From the NCBI GenBank assembly GCA_014523695.1, contig JAATVS010000665.1, forward strand, positions 1 to 8,987: a stretch of DNA of 8,987 nucleotides, in the 5' to 3' direction. Under the pieces are notes generated by a model. The model did not search any database and was not told the origin of the DNA. It saw only the letters and a program-made list of their open reading frames with translations. Positions within the stretch are counted from its first letter, which is position 1. Every line of letters begins with the position of its first letter. The stretch is from Nitrososphaerales archaeon TH5895 (GTDB lineage Archaea; Thermoproteota; Nitrososphaeria; Nitrososphaerales; Nitrososphaeraceae). The position numbers were made by a program, and so were the translations under genes. Shown here one piece after another: positions 1-6,409 of this stretch.

Positions 1-272
1 CTTTCTTCAAGCGGAAATGTTATCCTTTTTATTTTCTGATATTCTGTTATCGCATATCTCCCCTTGCCGATTCTTGGCGAGAGAGAATCCCTTAAAGCCC
101 ATCTGGCTATAGCCTGTAAATTTGATCTTCTACTTTCGTCTTTGGAAAGAAGATCTGCGATTCCTTCTCGCTGCCCGCCATAACTTACTTCACCAACATC
201 ATTACATACACCGGCGAACCTTATCTTTGGATCAAGCTCAAAGATATCATCGCATAGTCTGTCAAAATCCAT
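1..272 (-). CDS. DUF6659-like small conserved archaeal protein, 3' end outside window
   Basis: Reading the minus strand from the ATG at 272-270 gives 90 codons with no stop before the window edge, so the C-terminus is missing. The product begins MDFDRLCDDIFELDPKIRFA, followed by a VCNDVGEVSYGG segment and later ARWALRDSLSPRIGKGRYA. From memory this pattern (start, 'DPKIRFAGV', 'GG.REG' and 'GKGRYA') matches a small protein family of unknown function common in Nitrososphaera, annotated as DUF6659. No membrane segment or signal peptide is visible in the part present. A TATA-like box 28 nt upstream supports this start and suggests a leaderless transcript. It is divergent from the glycan genes and probably unrelated to them. 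The reading frame is convincing; the family name rests on recall, not on a search. Confidence 0.8.
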   Translation of the reverse strand, partial: MDFDRLCDDIFELDPKIRFAGVCNDVGEVSYGGQREGIADLLSKDESRRSNLQAIARWALRDSLSPRIGKGRYAITEYQKIKRITFPLEE

Positions 273-292
273 AGGCGTGGTTCACAATGTAA

Positions 293-304
293 CTAATAAA
301 TATC
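293..304 (-). promoter_or_regulatory. Candidate TATA box for the DUF6659-like gene
   Basis: On the minus strand this reads GATATTTATTAG. Its TTTATT core begins 28 nt upstream of the ATG at 272. Archaeal TATA boxes are centred about 26 nt before the transcription start, so the transcript would begin at or next to the start codon. This is inferred from spacing only. Confidence 0.45.
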
Positions 305-559
305 TTCTTACATTTAGTCTCATAACACAGATTAGCTACTATTCTTGAGAAACGAAATTGATGGCTGGCAAATCACGTCCCTCCCTAGAACTGTAGGGGT
401 CTAGAAGTTGCTTCAGGTTAGGCTTCTACAAATCAATACGCACAAATATGCAAATGGAGTTTGTTTCGTTTTAATACATACAAACAAATGCCGAGTAAAG
501 ATTAGCTGTCCCAAAAATGCGTCCTTTGGCTAAAAGTCTTAACGTAATACATCACTTGC
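305..559. other. Intergenic stretch without a recognisable gene
   Basis: No supported gene was found between the left-edge gene and the pseudogene. The plus strand has a short open stretch starting ATGGCTGGCAAATC near 361, but it stops after 11 codons. A short inverted repeat (TAGAAG, then CTTCTA about 15 nt later) lies around 412-438, and the hexamer CTAGAA occurs twice nearby. I see no tRNA cloverleaf and no open frame on the minus strand that continues the downstream end of the coiled-coil pseudogene. Confidence 0.5.
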
Positions 560-1071
560 TCATCTGCAAAAATATTTTTGATCCATGTTCTTCGGTTTTA
601 CATTCTTTACAGATTCGCAGTGGAGGTATGATTCGAGTCTCCTCTCTTTCTCGGCCAATTGTTCCAGGTTGCTCTCACAAAGAGACGCTTTAATACGAAG
701 GTATTGAGCGTTGGATTCCAGTCGCTTTATTTCTTCCTCTAACTCTGTCTTTCTTTGTTTCCTTTTTTTCGAACATGCTATCGATATGCTGTATAGACAT
801 CGCTTCTTGCTTCTCGTTGTTCCTGCCATTTAAAAGCGAGGCCAGTCCCTCAATGTACTGCAAGGTTTGGATCTATGCCTAGGTCTCGACATTTAGCATA
901 GACTGTTGAGAAAAAAGTTTCGATAGAGTTTTCGTCCAAACCCATTCTTTCAATCAGATTGTGAACCCTAATCCCTACCGCGCACTGAGCTGGAGATATG
1001 CCCAACTTTCTCAATGTCACTCCAATATCTCTGACAAGTATTGCCAGCTCTAAGCCAGTCGAGCGCTCCAG
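560..1071 (-). pseudogene. Frameshifted remnant of a conserved-domain plus coiled-coil protein
   Basis: Three successive minus-strand frames together give one sensible protein. Frame A (1071 down to a TGA at 852-850) encodes GLELAILVRDIGVTLRKLG, then SPAQCAVGIRVHNLIERMG and a segment ending DLGIDPNLAVH. Shifting by one base at about 857, the next frame continues YIEGLASLLNGRNNEKQEA through SMFEKKETK. After a run of seven A (763-769) a third frame continues with a heptad-like coiled coil (LEEEIKRLESNAQYLRIK, then LEQLAEKERRLESYLH) to a stop at 560. From memory this domain order is typical of a Nitrososphaera family of cytoplasmic proteins with a small conserved domain followed by long coiled coils; function unknown. 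In-frame stops lie just upstream (1074-1072), so the N-terminus appears lost, and the C-terminus is much shorter than I recall for relatives. The 89-codon frame at 829-560 has no promoter and is unlikely to be a gene by itself. Sequencing error is possible but would need at least two indels. Confidence 0.6.
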
Positions 1072-1337
1072 TCATCTACTATACTGCAGCGTGAAAGAAA
1101 ATTCTAGTTTCTTTCCTTTGCTTCATAGCAGATAGAGAATGACAAGCTTATGGTGACGAAAATCTCCGAGGGAATCATCTTTTATACAACTGGACGTACA
1201 ACTATGTTTTGGATCTTGATTTCTTTCCGCAAAAACTATAATGCCGAATCGAGCAATGGTAAAAAAATCCCCGTTAGTTACTTGCTAGGCTTGCTTAAAC
1301 CAGTATTAGGCAGAACAGACAGACAAAATAATTACAA
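1072..1337. other. Divergent intergenic region
   Basis: This separates the minus-strand left part from the plus-strand glycan genes. It holds a TATA-like sequence at 1180-1187 that reads TTTTATAC on the plus strand and GTATAAAA on the minus strand, so it could serve either direction. On the minus strand a 15-codon frame from the ATG at 1126-1124 ends in tandem stops. On the plus strand a 63-codon open frame (1150-1341) shows no family resemblance. Just before the membrane-protein gene only weak AT-rich candidates (around 1295 and 1304) are visible. Confidence 0.4.
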
Positions 1338-3173
1338 TTGAAATTAGAGTTGCCTAGCCTGGTTAGAGTCGTTGGGTTCCATAGTTCTTGGATTTCTATA
1401 ACAACCTCGGTGCTCCTTACACTAATTACAATTTCCACGTTCTTTAGTATAGCGTCATTTCTCGATCCTGATCTCTATTTTTTTGAACGCCGAGTGACCT
1501 ATCATTCCAATGAGATTATTGATATAACGGTGGATCAGAGAATTGTGCAGATAGTACTCTCATCTTCATGGGTACTATGGACTTTTTTGTCAATATCCCC
1601 CAGGAAAGCACGAATACTTACCACTGCTGTTGTACTTTTCATCTCAATTCTATCGATATATCTGGGAGGCTCATTTTCGTATATGATTGCCTTTTTTGCT
1701 CTTCCATCGATAGGTACACTTTTTGTTCGGAGAACATCAACAAGGGATTTACTGGTACCAGATACGAGCACATTATTCGGTAATTATTTTTTTCTTGCAC
1801 TCGTAATATTATCTGTAATCTCTATACTCTTTTCATTTGGAATTGCCGGCAGTAATTTTGGTGGAGAATTCTCAGACTATTCTTACCTTTTGGCCAATAT
1901 CGTTTCATGGTTCTCGCCGGTAATTGTATTTCTATTAGTTTTTTCACTCCCGTCAAAAATAATCTGGGATGAGCTGCGCCATAGATCAAAGATGGTATTG
2001 AATCGATTCGTACTTGATCCCTCTCCTGCAACCTTATCCAAACGGTCAAAATCAATTTCCTTAATATCAATCATCGTTTTGGCGATTGTCATGACCTATG
2101 TCCCACATATGCAGTCGGAGCGTCCAGTTGGAGTCGATACGATACAATATGCTGATATAGCGGATGCTCTGTTGCAACCAGGGACAAGTCCAGAAACTGT
2201 CTTATGGCAGCTTTTTAAGGAATATACCGACGGAGATAGACCATTTGCCATCCTTCTCACCCTGCCAGTAGTGTCATCGCTTAGTCCTTATTTCAGTACA
2301 GTAGACAGCATCGAACTGGTACTTCCAATGATTCTGGCACCATCTCTTTCGATGTCTATATTCTTTCTTGCCCGGGAAATTACGAAAAATGAGGTCATAG
2401 CAATTCTATCGGCGTTCCTCACCATGATATCGCCTCAGTTCCTTATAGGCATTTATGCGGGTTTCTATGCGAACTGGTTCGCATTGATACTGGCATTCAT
2501 ATCTTCGACGTTTATGTTTATGTTTCTTCGAACATCATCGTTCAGATATGCTGTTTTATTCTTTGGAACGTTGGTAGCGGTAATCTTCACGCATACATAT
2601 ACCTATACTGTATTTGCTCTTGTCTTAACTATTTTTCTAGTGGCCTCACTCTTTTTGAGATCGTTTGGCAGGAAGGTAATTGCCGTAGCCATAATTGTGA
2701 TCATCCTATCCGTCATCGTAGACCTGACCAGGAGCGCAATAATTGGGTCCAGTTCTGGTGTAACGTTAAATCTTGGAGTAGCTGAGAATACTGATGCCGG
2801 GTTATCGCAGTTCGCATCAAGATGGAGCAATCTTGTAAGAACTGTTCAAGTGCATGTCGGAGGAATATTTGGTAATAGTGTCTTTCTAATGTCACTAGCC
2901 TTTGCCGGCATACTGCTTGTCAGCAAAAAAACTAACTTGGTATTGGCAAGTTTTCTGATATCCTTTCTGTCTATTGGGATTTTGCCATTGTTCTTCGGTG
3001 ATAGGGTAGTGATGACGAGAATCTTGTACAATATACCGTTTCAAATTCCTGCCTCTATCGCGCTAATATGGATGGCTCGTCAAGGTTATGTGGGGATCCT
3101 CGCATCTATTGCACTAATGGCATACACCTGGGCGGTCTCAATAAGATTGCTGACAAATTTTCAAGAAATTTGA
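1338..3173 (+). CDS. Polytopic membrane protein, probable GT-C-type glycosyltransferase
   Basis: A 611-residue protein with about 16-18 predicted membrane segments, for example near residues 21-41, 68-86, 93-130, 148-169, 182-204, 238-256, 303-347, 352-440, 446-464, 511-552 and 562-602. After the segment at 238-256 comes an extramembrane stretch (about 257-300) with conserved-looking acidic residues: VGVDTIQY (Asp267) and DGDRP (Asp298, Asp300). Later it has GFYANWFAL (375-383) and HTYTYT (419-424). Large multi-span proteins with acidic residues in an outer-face loop in a sugar cluster are typical of GT-C enzymes, which transfer sugars from polyprenyl-phosphate donors outside the membrane. 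Here the acidic loop follows the seventh segment, not the first, so the first about 230 residues could be an added module. The start is TTG at 1338; an in-frame TAA lies at 1329-1331 and the first in-frame ATG is over 100 codons inside, past several membrane segments. It could also be a glycan transporter or polymerase. The CDS is sure; the function is a guess from topology and context. Confidence 0.85.
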   Translation: MKLELPSLVRVVGFHSSWISITTSVLLTLITISTFFSIASFLDPDLYFFERRVTYHSNEIIDITVDQRIVQIVLSSSWVLWTFLSISPRKARILTTAVVLFISILSIYLGGSFSYMIAFFALPSIGTLFVRRTSTRDLLVPDTSTLFGNYFFLALVILSVISILFSFGIAGSNFGGEFSDYSYLLANIVSWFSPVIVFLLVFSLPSKIIWDELRHRSKMVLNRFVLDPSPATLSKRSKSISLISIIVLAIVMTYVPHMQSERPVGVDTIQYADIADALLQPGTSPETVLWQLFKEYTDGDRPFAILLTLPVVSSLSPYFSTVDSIELVLPMILAPSLSMSIFFLAREITKNEVIAILSAFLTMISPQFLIGIYAGFYANWFALILAFISSTFMFMFLRTSSFRYAVLFFGTLVAVIFTHTYTYTVFALVLTIFLVASLFLRSFGRKVIAVAIIVIILSVIVDLTRSAIIGSSSGVTLNLGVAENTDAGLSQFASRWSNLVRTVQVHVGGIFGNSVFLMSLAFAGILLVSKKTNLVLASFLISFLSIGILPLFFGDRVVMTRILYNIPFQIPASIALIWMARQGYVGILASIALMAYTWAVSIRLLTNFQEI

Positions 3174-3273
3174 GCAATTCATTCTTTTGGTGATATTGAT
3201 ATTGCATAAATGACATATAAAAATTCATTTAGCATACTTTGGTAAAAAATGTCCAAATAACTGTTGACGATTC

Positions 3274-3355
3274 ATATACACATTCATTTGTATATCCATT
3301 AGGGCTAATAGCATTGTTAATGCAGTTGATAGATAATTGTGTCGTATAATTATCT
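3274..3355. repeat. Cluster of short inverted repeats upstream of the GT2 gene
   Basis: Three perfect inverted repeats lie within about 80 bases: ATATACA/TGTATAT (3274-3280 with 3289-3295), GCATT/AATGC (3311-3315 with 3319-3323) and AGATAATT/AATTATCT (3331-3338 with 3348-3355). The last covers a TATAAT sequence at 3345-3350. They could be operator sites or RNA hairpins, but the region is AT-rich and chance palindromes are expected. Confidence 0.35.
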
Positions 3356-3363
3356 TAAAAAAG

Positions 3364-3374
3364 ACATTTATACA
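3364..3374 (+). promoter_or_regulatory. Candidate TATA box for the GT2-epimerase operon
   Basis: The sequence ACATTTATACA contains TTTATA at 3367-3372. With usual archaeal spacing, transcription would start near 3395, leaving a leader of about 8-9 nt before the ATG at 3404. This box would place the upstream ATG at 3374 outside the transcript. A competing box, TATAAT at 3345-3350, lies 29 nt before 3374. Confidence 0.4.
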
Positions 3375-3403
3375 TGTATGTGCTTTTCTTCTGTAACATT
3401 TGC

Positions 3404-4159
3404 ATGAATAATGAAAATTGTATTTCTATTGTCATTCCAACGCTAAATGAAGAGGCTGGGATTCAGGAAACCATCCGATCGCTTCCTATAGACAAACTAA
3501 AATCGCAAGGTTTTGAAGCAGAAATATTAGTAGTAGACGGCGATTCTACAGATAAATCTGCGGAAGCAGCCTCTGCCTTAGGGGCTAAAGTGATACCAGA
3601 GGGAAGAAAAGGGTACGGAAGAGCCTATAAAACCGGCTTTTCTCACGCTAAAGGCCAGATTATAGTCACCCTGGATGCTGATGGCACATATCCATCTCAA
3701 ATGATTCCTGAATTAATAGAGCAACTCGAACAAAATCGACTTGACTTTATCACAGTAAATAGATTTTCCAAACTCGAAGATGGAGCCATGTCAAAAACTC
3801 ATATTTTTGGAAACTTTATCCTTTCCACATTTCTAAAGGCGCTGTATTCTGTGAAAATCGAAGATTCACAGTCGGGGATGTGGATCTTAAGACGAGATCT
3901 TGTAGACAAGATTGAACTCTTATCAGATGACATGGCATTTTCTGAGGAATTAAAGATAGTCGCTTTTAGCTTCTTCAATTCATTGGAGGTTGGGGGCAGA
4001 TATTCCAGACGCATCGGCGCAGCCAAATTGGCAACTTTTAACCATGGTTGGGAAAATTTGCGCTTTCTGTGGAGGTACAGAAATAAACGAAGGCTTGCAT
4101 TGCGACAGCCTATCACTGCTCCTTCGATTAAGGCCGAGATATCCAGAGCTGCCTCTTGA
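3404..4159 (+). CDS. GT2 family glycosyltransferase, polyprenyl-phosphate sugar synthase type
   Basis: 251 residues from this start. A GT-A fold is shown by SIVIPTLNEE (8-17), VVDGDSTD (43-50) with nucleotide-binding acids, GRKGYGRAYKTG (67-78), the metal-binding DADGTYP (91-97), DSQSGMW (144-150) and the late Y..R.GAAKL motif (about 200-209). This set is typical of dolichol-phosphate mannose/glucose synthase relatives, which move a sugar from a nucleotide donor to a polyprenyl phosphate at the inner membrane face. No C-terminal membrane helices follow, so it should be soluble or peripheral, as in short DPM1-like forms. The sugar cannot be read from sequence. The start at 3404 fits the family's usual N-terminus; an in-frame ATG at 3374 would add a hydrophobic MYVLFFCNIC that the family lacks, but it cannot be excluded. 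It is followed after 3 nt by the epimerase gene, so the two are probably co-transcribed and may be coupled. Confidence 0.9.
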   Translation: MNNENCISIVIPTLNEEAGIQETIRSLPIDKLKSQGFEAEILVVDGDSTDKSAEAASALGAKVIPEGRKGYGRAYKTGFSHAKGQIIVTLDADGTYPSQMIPELIEQLEQNRLDFITVNRFSKLEDGAMSKTHIFGNFILSTFLKALYSVKIEDSQSGMWILRRDLVDKIELLSDDMAFSEELKIVAFSFFNSLEVGGRYSRRIGAAKLATFNHGWENLRFLWRYRNKRRLALRQPITAPSIKAEISRAAS

Positions 4160-4162
4160 TCA

Positions 4163-5140
4163 ATGGACAAGATCCTCGTTACAGGAGGAGCGGGTTTTAT
4201 TGGAGCCGAGCTCTCTAGGGGTATTGCATCTGGCAACCCAAAAAATGAAGTCATAATATTAGACAATTTGTCTGCTTCCAATAGAGGCAAGTCTTTCAAT
4301 CTAACCAATCTGCCACATAATGTGGAGACCGTTAGGGCAGATCTGGTATCTGATCAACATACGCTTGAACGAGCAGTTCAAGAATGCAGTATGGTATTTC
4401 ATCTCGCTGCTAATGTCAGTGTTGAGGTGGGCTCCTTCGATACTAGTGTTGATCTCAGAAATAACCTGATAGCGACATACAATCTTCTTGAAGCAATGAG
4501 GAAAAGCGATAATTGTAAGCGAATAGTTTTTACTTCGAGCTCCACAGTTTATGGTGAACCCTCAATCATTCCTACACCCGAGTCATACGGTCCCCTCCAG
4601 CCTATCTCCATGTACGGGTCGTCTAAGCTTGCATGTGAATCATTTGTATCCGGATATTGTGGAAGTTTCTCATTATCTAGCATCATACTTAGATTGGCGA
4701 ATGTCATCGGACCGCAGAGCTCCCACGGTGTGATTTATGACTTTATGCAGAGGCTTCAATATAGCCCGCAAGAATTGACAGTAAGAGGAAACGGTAAGCA
4801 GCAAAAGTCTTATCTTTACATTGATGATTGTATCGAAGCGTTAAAAACTGCTGGGCAGGTGTTAGAGCGGAAGGAGCCGGGTGCAACTGAGGTCTATAAC
4901 GTGGGATCCACAGATTGGATCCGGGTAACCGACATTGCTGCTATAGTGACTCGTTCTCTAGGCTTACAGGACACAAAGTTACTCTTTACCGAGGGCCAGG
5001 AGGGAAGAGGTTGGGCAGGTGATGTCCGAGAAATGCTATTGGATTGTAAAAAGTTTGCCGCAGATGGATGGCGACCTGGCTTAAATAGTCACGAGGCAGT
5101 CATAGAGACTGTCTCAAAGTTATGTCAAATAAGCGCTTGA
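4163..5140 (+). CDS. NAD-dependent nucleotide-sugar epimerase (extended SDR, GalE-like)
   Basis: 325 residues, close to the usual length of GalE-type enzymes. The Rossmann motif is TGGAGFIG (7-14), and Asp34 (ILDN) ends the second strand, which favours NAD(H). HLAANVSV lies at 80-87, TSSSTVYG at 124-131 supplies the active-site serine, and YGSSK (151-155) is the catalytic Tyr-x-x-x-Lys. Further on are RLANVIGP and the SYLYIDDCIEA segment of the sugar-binding domain. The loop before VYG is SST, not the Thr-Asp-Glu of RmlB-type 4,6-dehydratases, so a 4-epimerase (for example UDP-Glc/Gal or GlcNAc/GalNAc) or related activity is more likely. The ATG at 4163 is 3 nt after the GT2 stop. The family assignment is firm; the substrate is unknown. 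Confidence 0.92.
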   Translation: MDKILVTGGAGFIGAELSRGIASGNPKNEVIILDNLSASNRGKSFNLTNLPHNVETVRADLVSDQHTLERAVQECSMVFHLAANVSVEVGSFDTSVDLRNNLIATYNLLEAMRKSDNCKRIVFTSSSTVYGEPSIIPTPESYGPLQPISMYGSSKLACESFVSGYCGSFSLSSIILRLANVIGPQSSHGVIYDFMQRLQYSPQELTVRGNGKQQKSYLYIDDCIEALKTAGQVLERKEPGATEVYNVGSTDWIRVTDIAAIVTRSLGLQDTKLLFTEGQEGRGWAGDVREMLLDCKKFAADGWRPGLNSHEAVIETVSKLCQISA

Positions 5141-5162
5141 TTGCACCTTATTGAAGCTGACC

Positions 5163-5193
5163 AGAAGGCATCTCAAGAAGGCATCTCAAGAAG
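5163..5193 (+). repeat. Short tandem repeat, 13-bp unit, 2.4 copies
   Basis: The unit AGAAGGCATCTCA occurs at 5163-5175 and 5176-5188, followed by the partial copy AGAAG at 5189-5193. It lies in the 145-bp gap between the epimerase stop and the aminotransferase start, upstream of the promoter. It may be a slippage duplication or a paired binding site; the sequence does not decide. Confidence 0.85.
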
Positions 5194-5254
5194 TTTTCAT
5201 ATTGCATTCTGATTTTCCATTAGAGGGAAAGTATTAGTACAATTTTCCGATTAC

Positions 5255-5264
5255 GATTTATAGT
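5255..5264 (+). promoter_or_regulatory. TATA box of the aminotransferase operon
   Basis: TTTATA at 5257-5262 starts 29 nt before the TTG at 5286, so transcription would start at or next to that codon (leaderless). This is the best-placed promoter in the window and also supports the TTG as the true start. It implies that the aminotransferase and following genes can be transcribed separately from GT2-epimerase. Confidence 0.6.
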
Positions 5265-5285
5265 CATATTTTCTAAGAATGGCAA

Positions 5286-6398
5286 TTGCTAGAACAAAAG
5301 GTCCCGTGGTCAGTTCCAGATATTTCAAAGGACGAAGAAGTAGCAGTAAGCAGCGTCATGACATCAAAATGGCTTGGAATGGGCCCCAAGACGCGCGAGC
5401 TTGAAGAAAACATATGTAATTACATACGTGTAAAGAACGCAACCGTCGTCAATAATGGGACGTCAGCATTGATAGCTGCTCTCATAGCAAATGATGTAAA
5501 CTCCGGAGACAAGGTGTTGGTCCCAACTTATACCTTCATTGCCACCGTCAATAGTGTACTTGCTATTGGCGCCCAACCAGTATTGATTGATTGTGATCCG
5601 CATACGTTTAACATTTCCATTAGTAATTTGGAAACGACCTTTGAACAAAATAAAGATGCAAAATGTCTCCTGTTCGTAGATGTTGCAGGCCTCCCAGCTG
5701 ACATAGACTCCATTCGAGAGTTTTCGCGTAAACATAGTATTAACCTTATTGAGGATGCCGCTGAGGCTTTCGGTGCTAGATACAAAGAAAAACTTCTGGG
5801 AGCCTATGACCATACTACAATTTTCAGTTTTCACATTGCAAAGCAGATGACAATGGTTGAAGGGGGAGCAATCGTTACAGAGGACGAGAAAGTTGCAGGG
5901 AGGTTAAAACTTATCCGTAGCCACGGAGAAGGAAAGGAGAAATACGTCCATACAGACTTTGGATTGAATTTCCGTCCAACTGATCTTCAGTCCGCAATAG
6001 GGATAGCTCAGCTAAAGAAGGTAGATGGATATATGGAACTGAGAAGGCAGATAGCTGAACTTTACATTTCTCACTTATCAGAGCACCTTGAATTTCAGCA
6101 AGTTCCAAGTTACGTTTCTAGACATCCATGGATGTTGTTTATGTGCCTTGCCAAGGACAGAGCCGACAGAGACAAGCTGAACAAGTTCCTAAATGAAAGA
6201 GGTGTTGATACTAGGATACCATGGCCCCCAGTGAATATGCAACCTTACCATCGATCCAGGCTGGGCGACATCAGCTGTCCTAATGCCGAAAACGTATATG
6301 AACGAGTACTCTCATTGCCGATTGGAAACGCGATTTCTAAAGCAGAAGCAGAAAGAGTCATTGACGTTATAAAGGATTTTTATGCGAGCAAACGCTAA
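5286..6398 (+). CDS. DegT/DnrJ/EryC1 family PLP-dependent sugar aminotransferase
   Basis: 370 residues, the normal length for this family, which moves an amino group (usually from glutamate) to a keto-sugar nucleotide. The N-terminal PWSVPDISKDEE and WLGMGPKTRELEE are family-typical. NNGTSAL (56-62) binds the PLP phosphate, EDAAEAFGA (156-164) supplies Asp157 for the pyridine nitrogen, and SFHIAKQMTMVEGG (181-194) holds Lys186, the expected Schiff-base lysine. GLNFRPTDLQSAIG (226-239) follows. All key residues seem present, so it should be active. The start is TTG: an in-frame TAA lies just upstream (5274-5276), the nearby ATG at 5279 is in another frame, and the TATA box is spaced for a leaderless start here. 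It heads a run of closely spaced genes (SDR, GT4, GNAT), which fits amino-sugar synthesis. The sugar and the position aminated (C3 or C4) cannot be told. Confidence 0.93.
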   Translation: MLEQKVPWSVPDISKDEEVAVSSVMTSKWLGMGPKTRELEENICNYIRVKNATVVNNGTSALIAALIANDVNSGDKVLVPTYTFIATVNSVLAIGAQPVLIDCDPHTFNISISNLETTFEQNKDAKCLLFVDVAGLPADIDSIREFSRKHSINLIEDAAEAFGARYKEKLLGAYDHTTIFSFHIAKQMTMVEGGAIVTEDEKVAGRLKLIRSHGEGKEKYVHTDFGLNFRPTDLQSAIGIAQLKKVDGYMELRRQIAELYISHLSEHLEFQQVPSYVSRHPWMLFMCLAKDRADRDKLNKFLNERGVDTRIPWPPVNMQPYHRSRLGDISCPNAENVYERVLSLPIGNAISKAEAERVIDVIKDFYASKR

Positions 6399-6409
6399 CA
6401 TGAACATGA

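Noticed and set aside
412..438. TAGAAG/CTTCTA inverted repeat as a small RNA or terminator
   Set aside because: The arms are only 6 bp with a 15-nt loop and no T-run follows; too weak to call.
560..829. Separate 89-residue coiled-coil protein
   Set aside because: Its first about 27 residues are basic and not coiled-coil-like, while the neighbouring frame supplies a better continuation; no promoter fits the ATG at 829. Treated as part of the pseudogene.
1150..1341. 63-codon plus-strand open frame whose TGA stop overlaps the TTG start of the membrane protein gene
   Set aside because: The TTGA overlap resembles the one before GT4, but the product has no recognisable motif, no suitably spaced TATA box precedes the ATG, and a frame of this length is expected by chance.
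1560..2092. Several overlapping open frames of 60-85 codons on both strands inside the membrane protein gene
   Set aside because: These are shadows of the 611-codon gene, with no family resemblance and no start signals.
3799..4308. 169-codon minus-strand open frame
   Set aside because: It lies antisense across the end of GT2 and the start of the epimerase, both of which have clear family motifs, and its product shows no domain.
5463..5834. 123-codon minus-strand open frame inside the aminotransferase gene
   Set aside because: The plus-strand frame carries the PLP-binding motifs over the same bases, so the antisense frame is a shadow.
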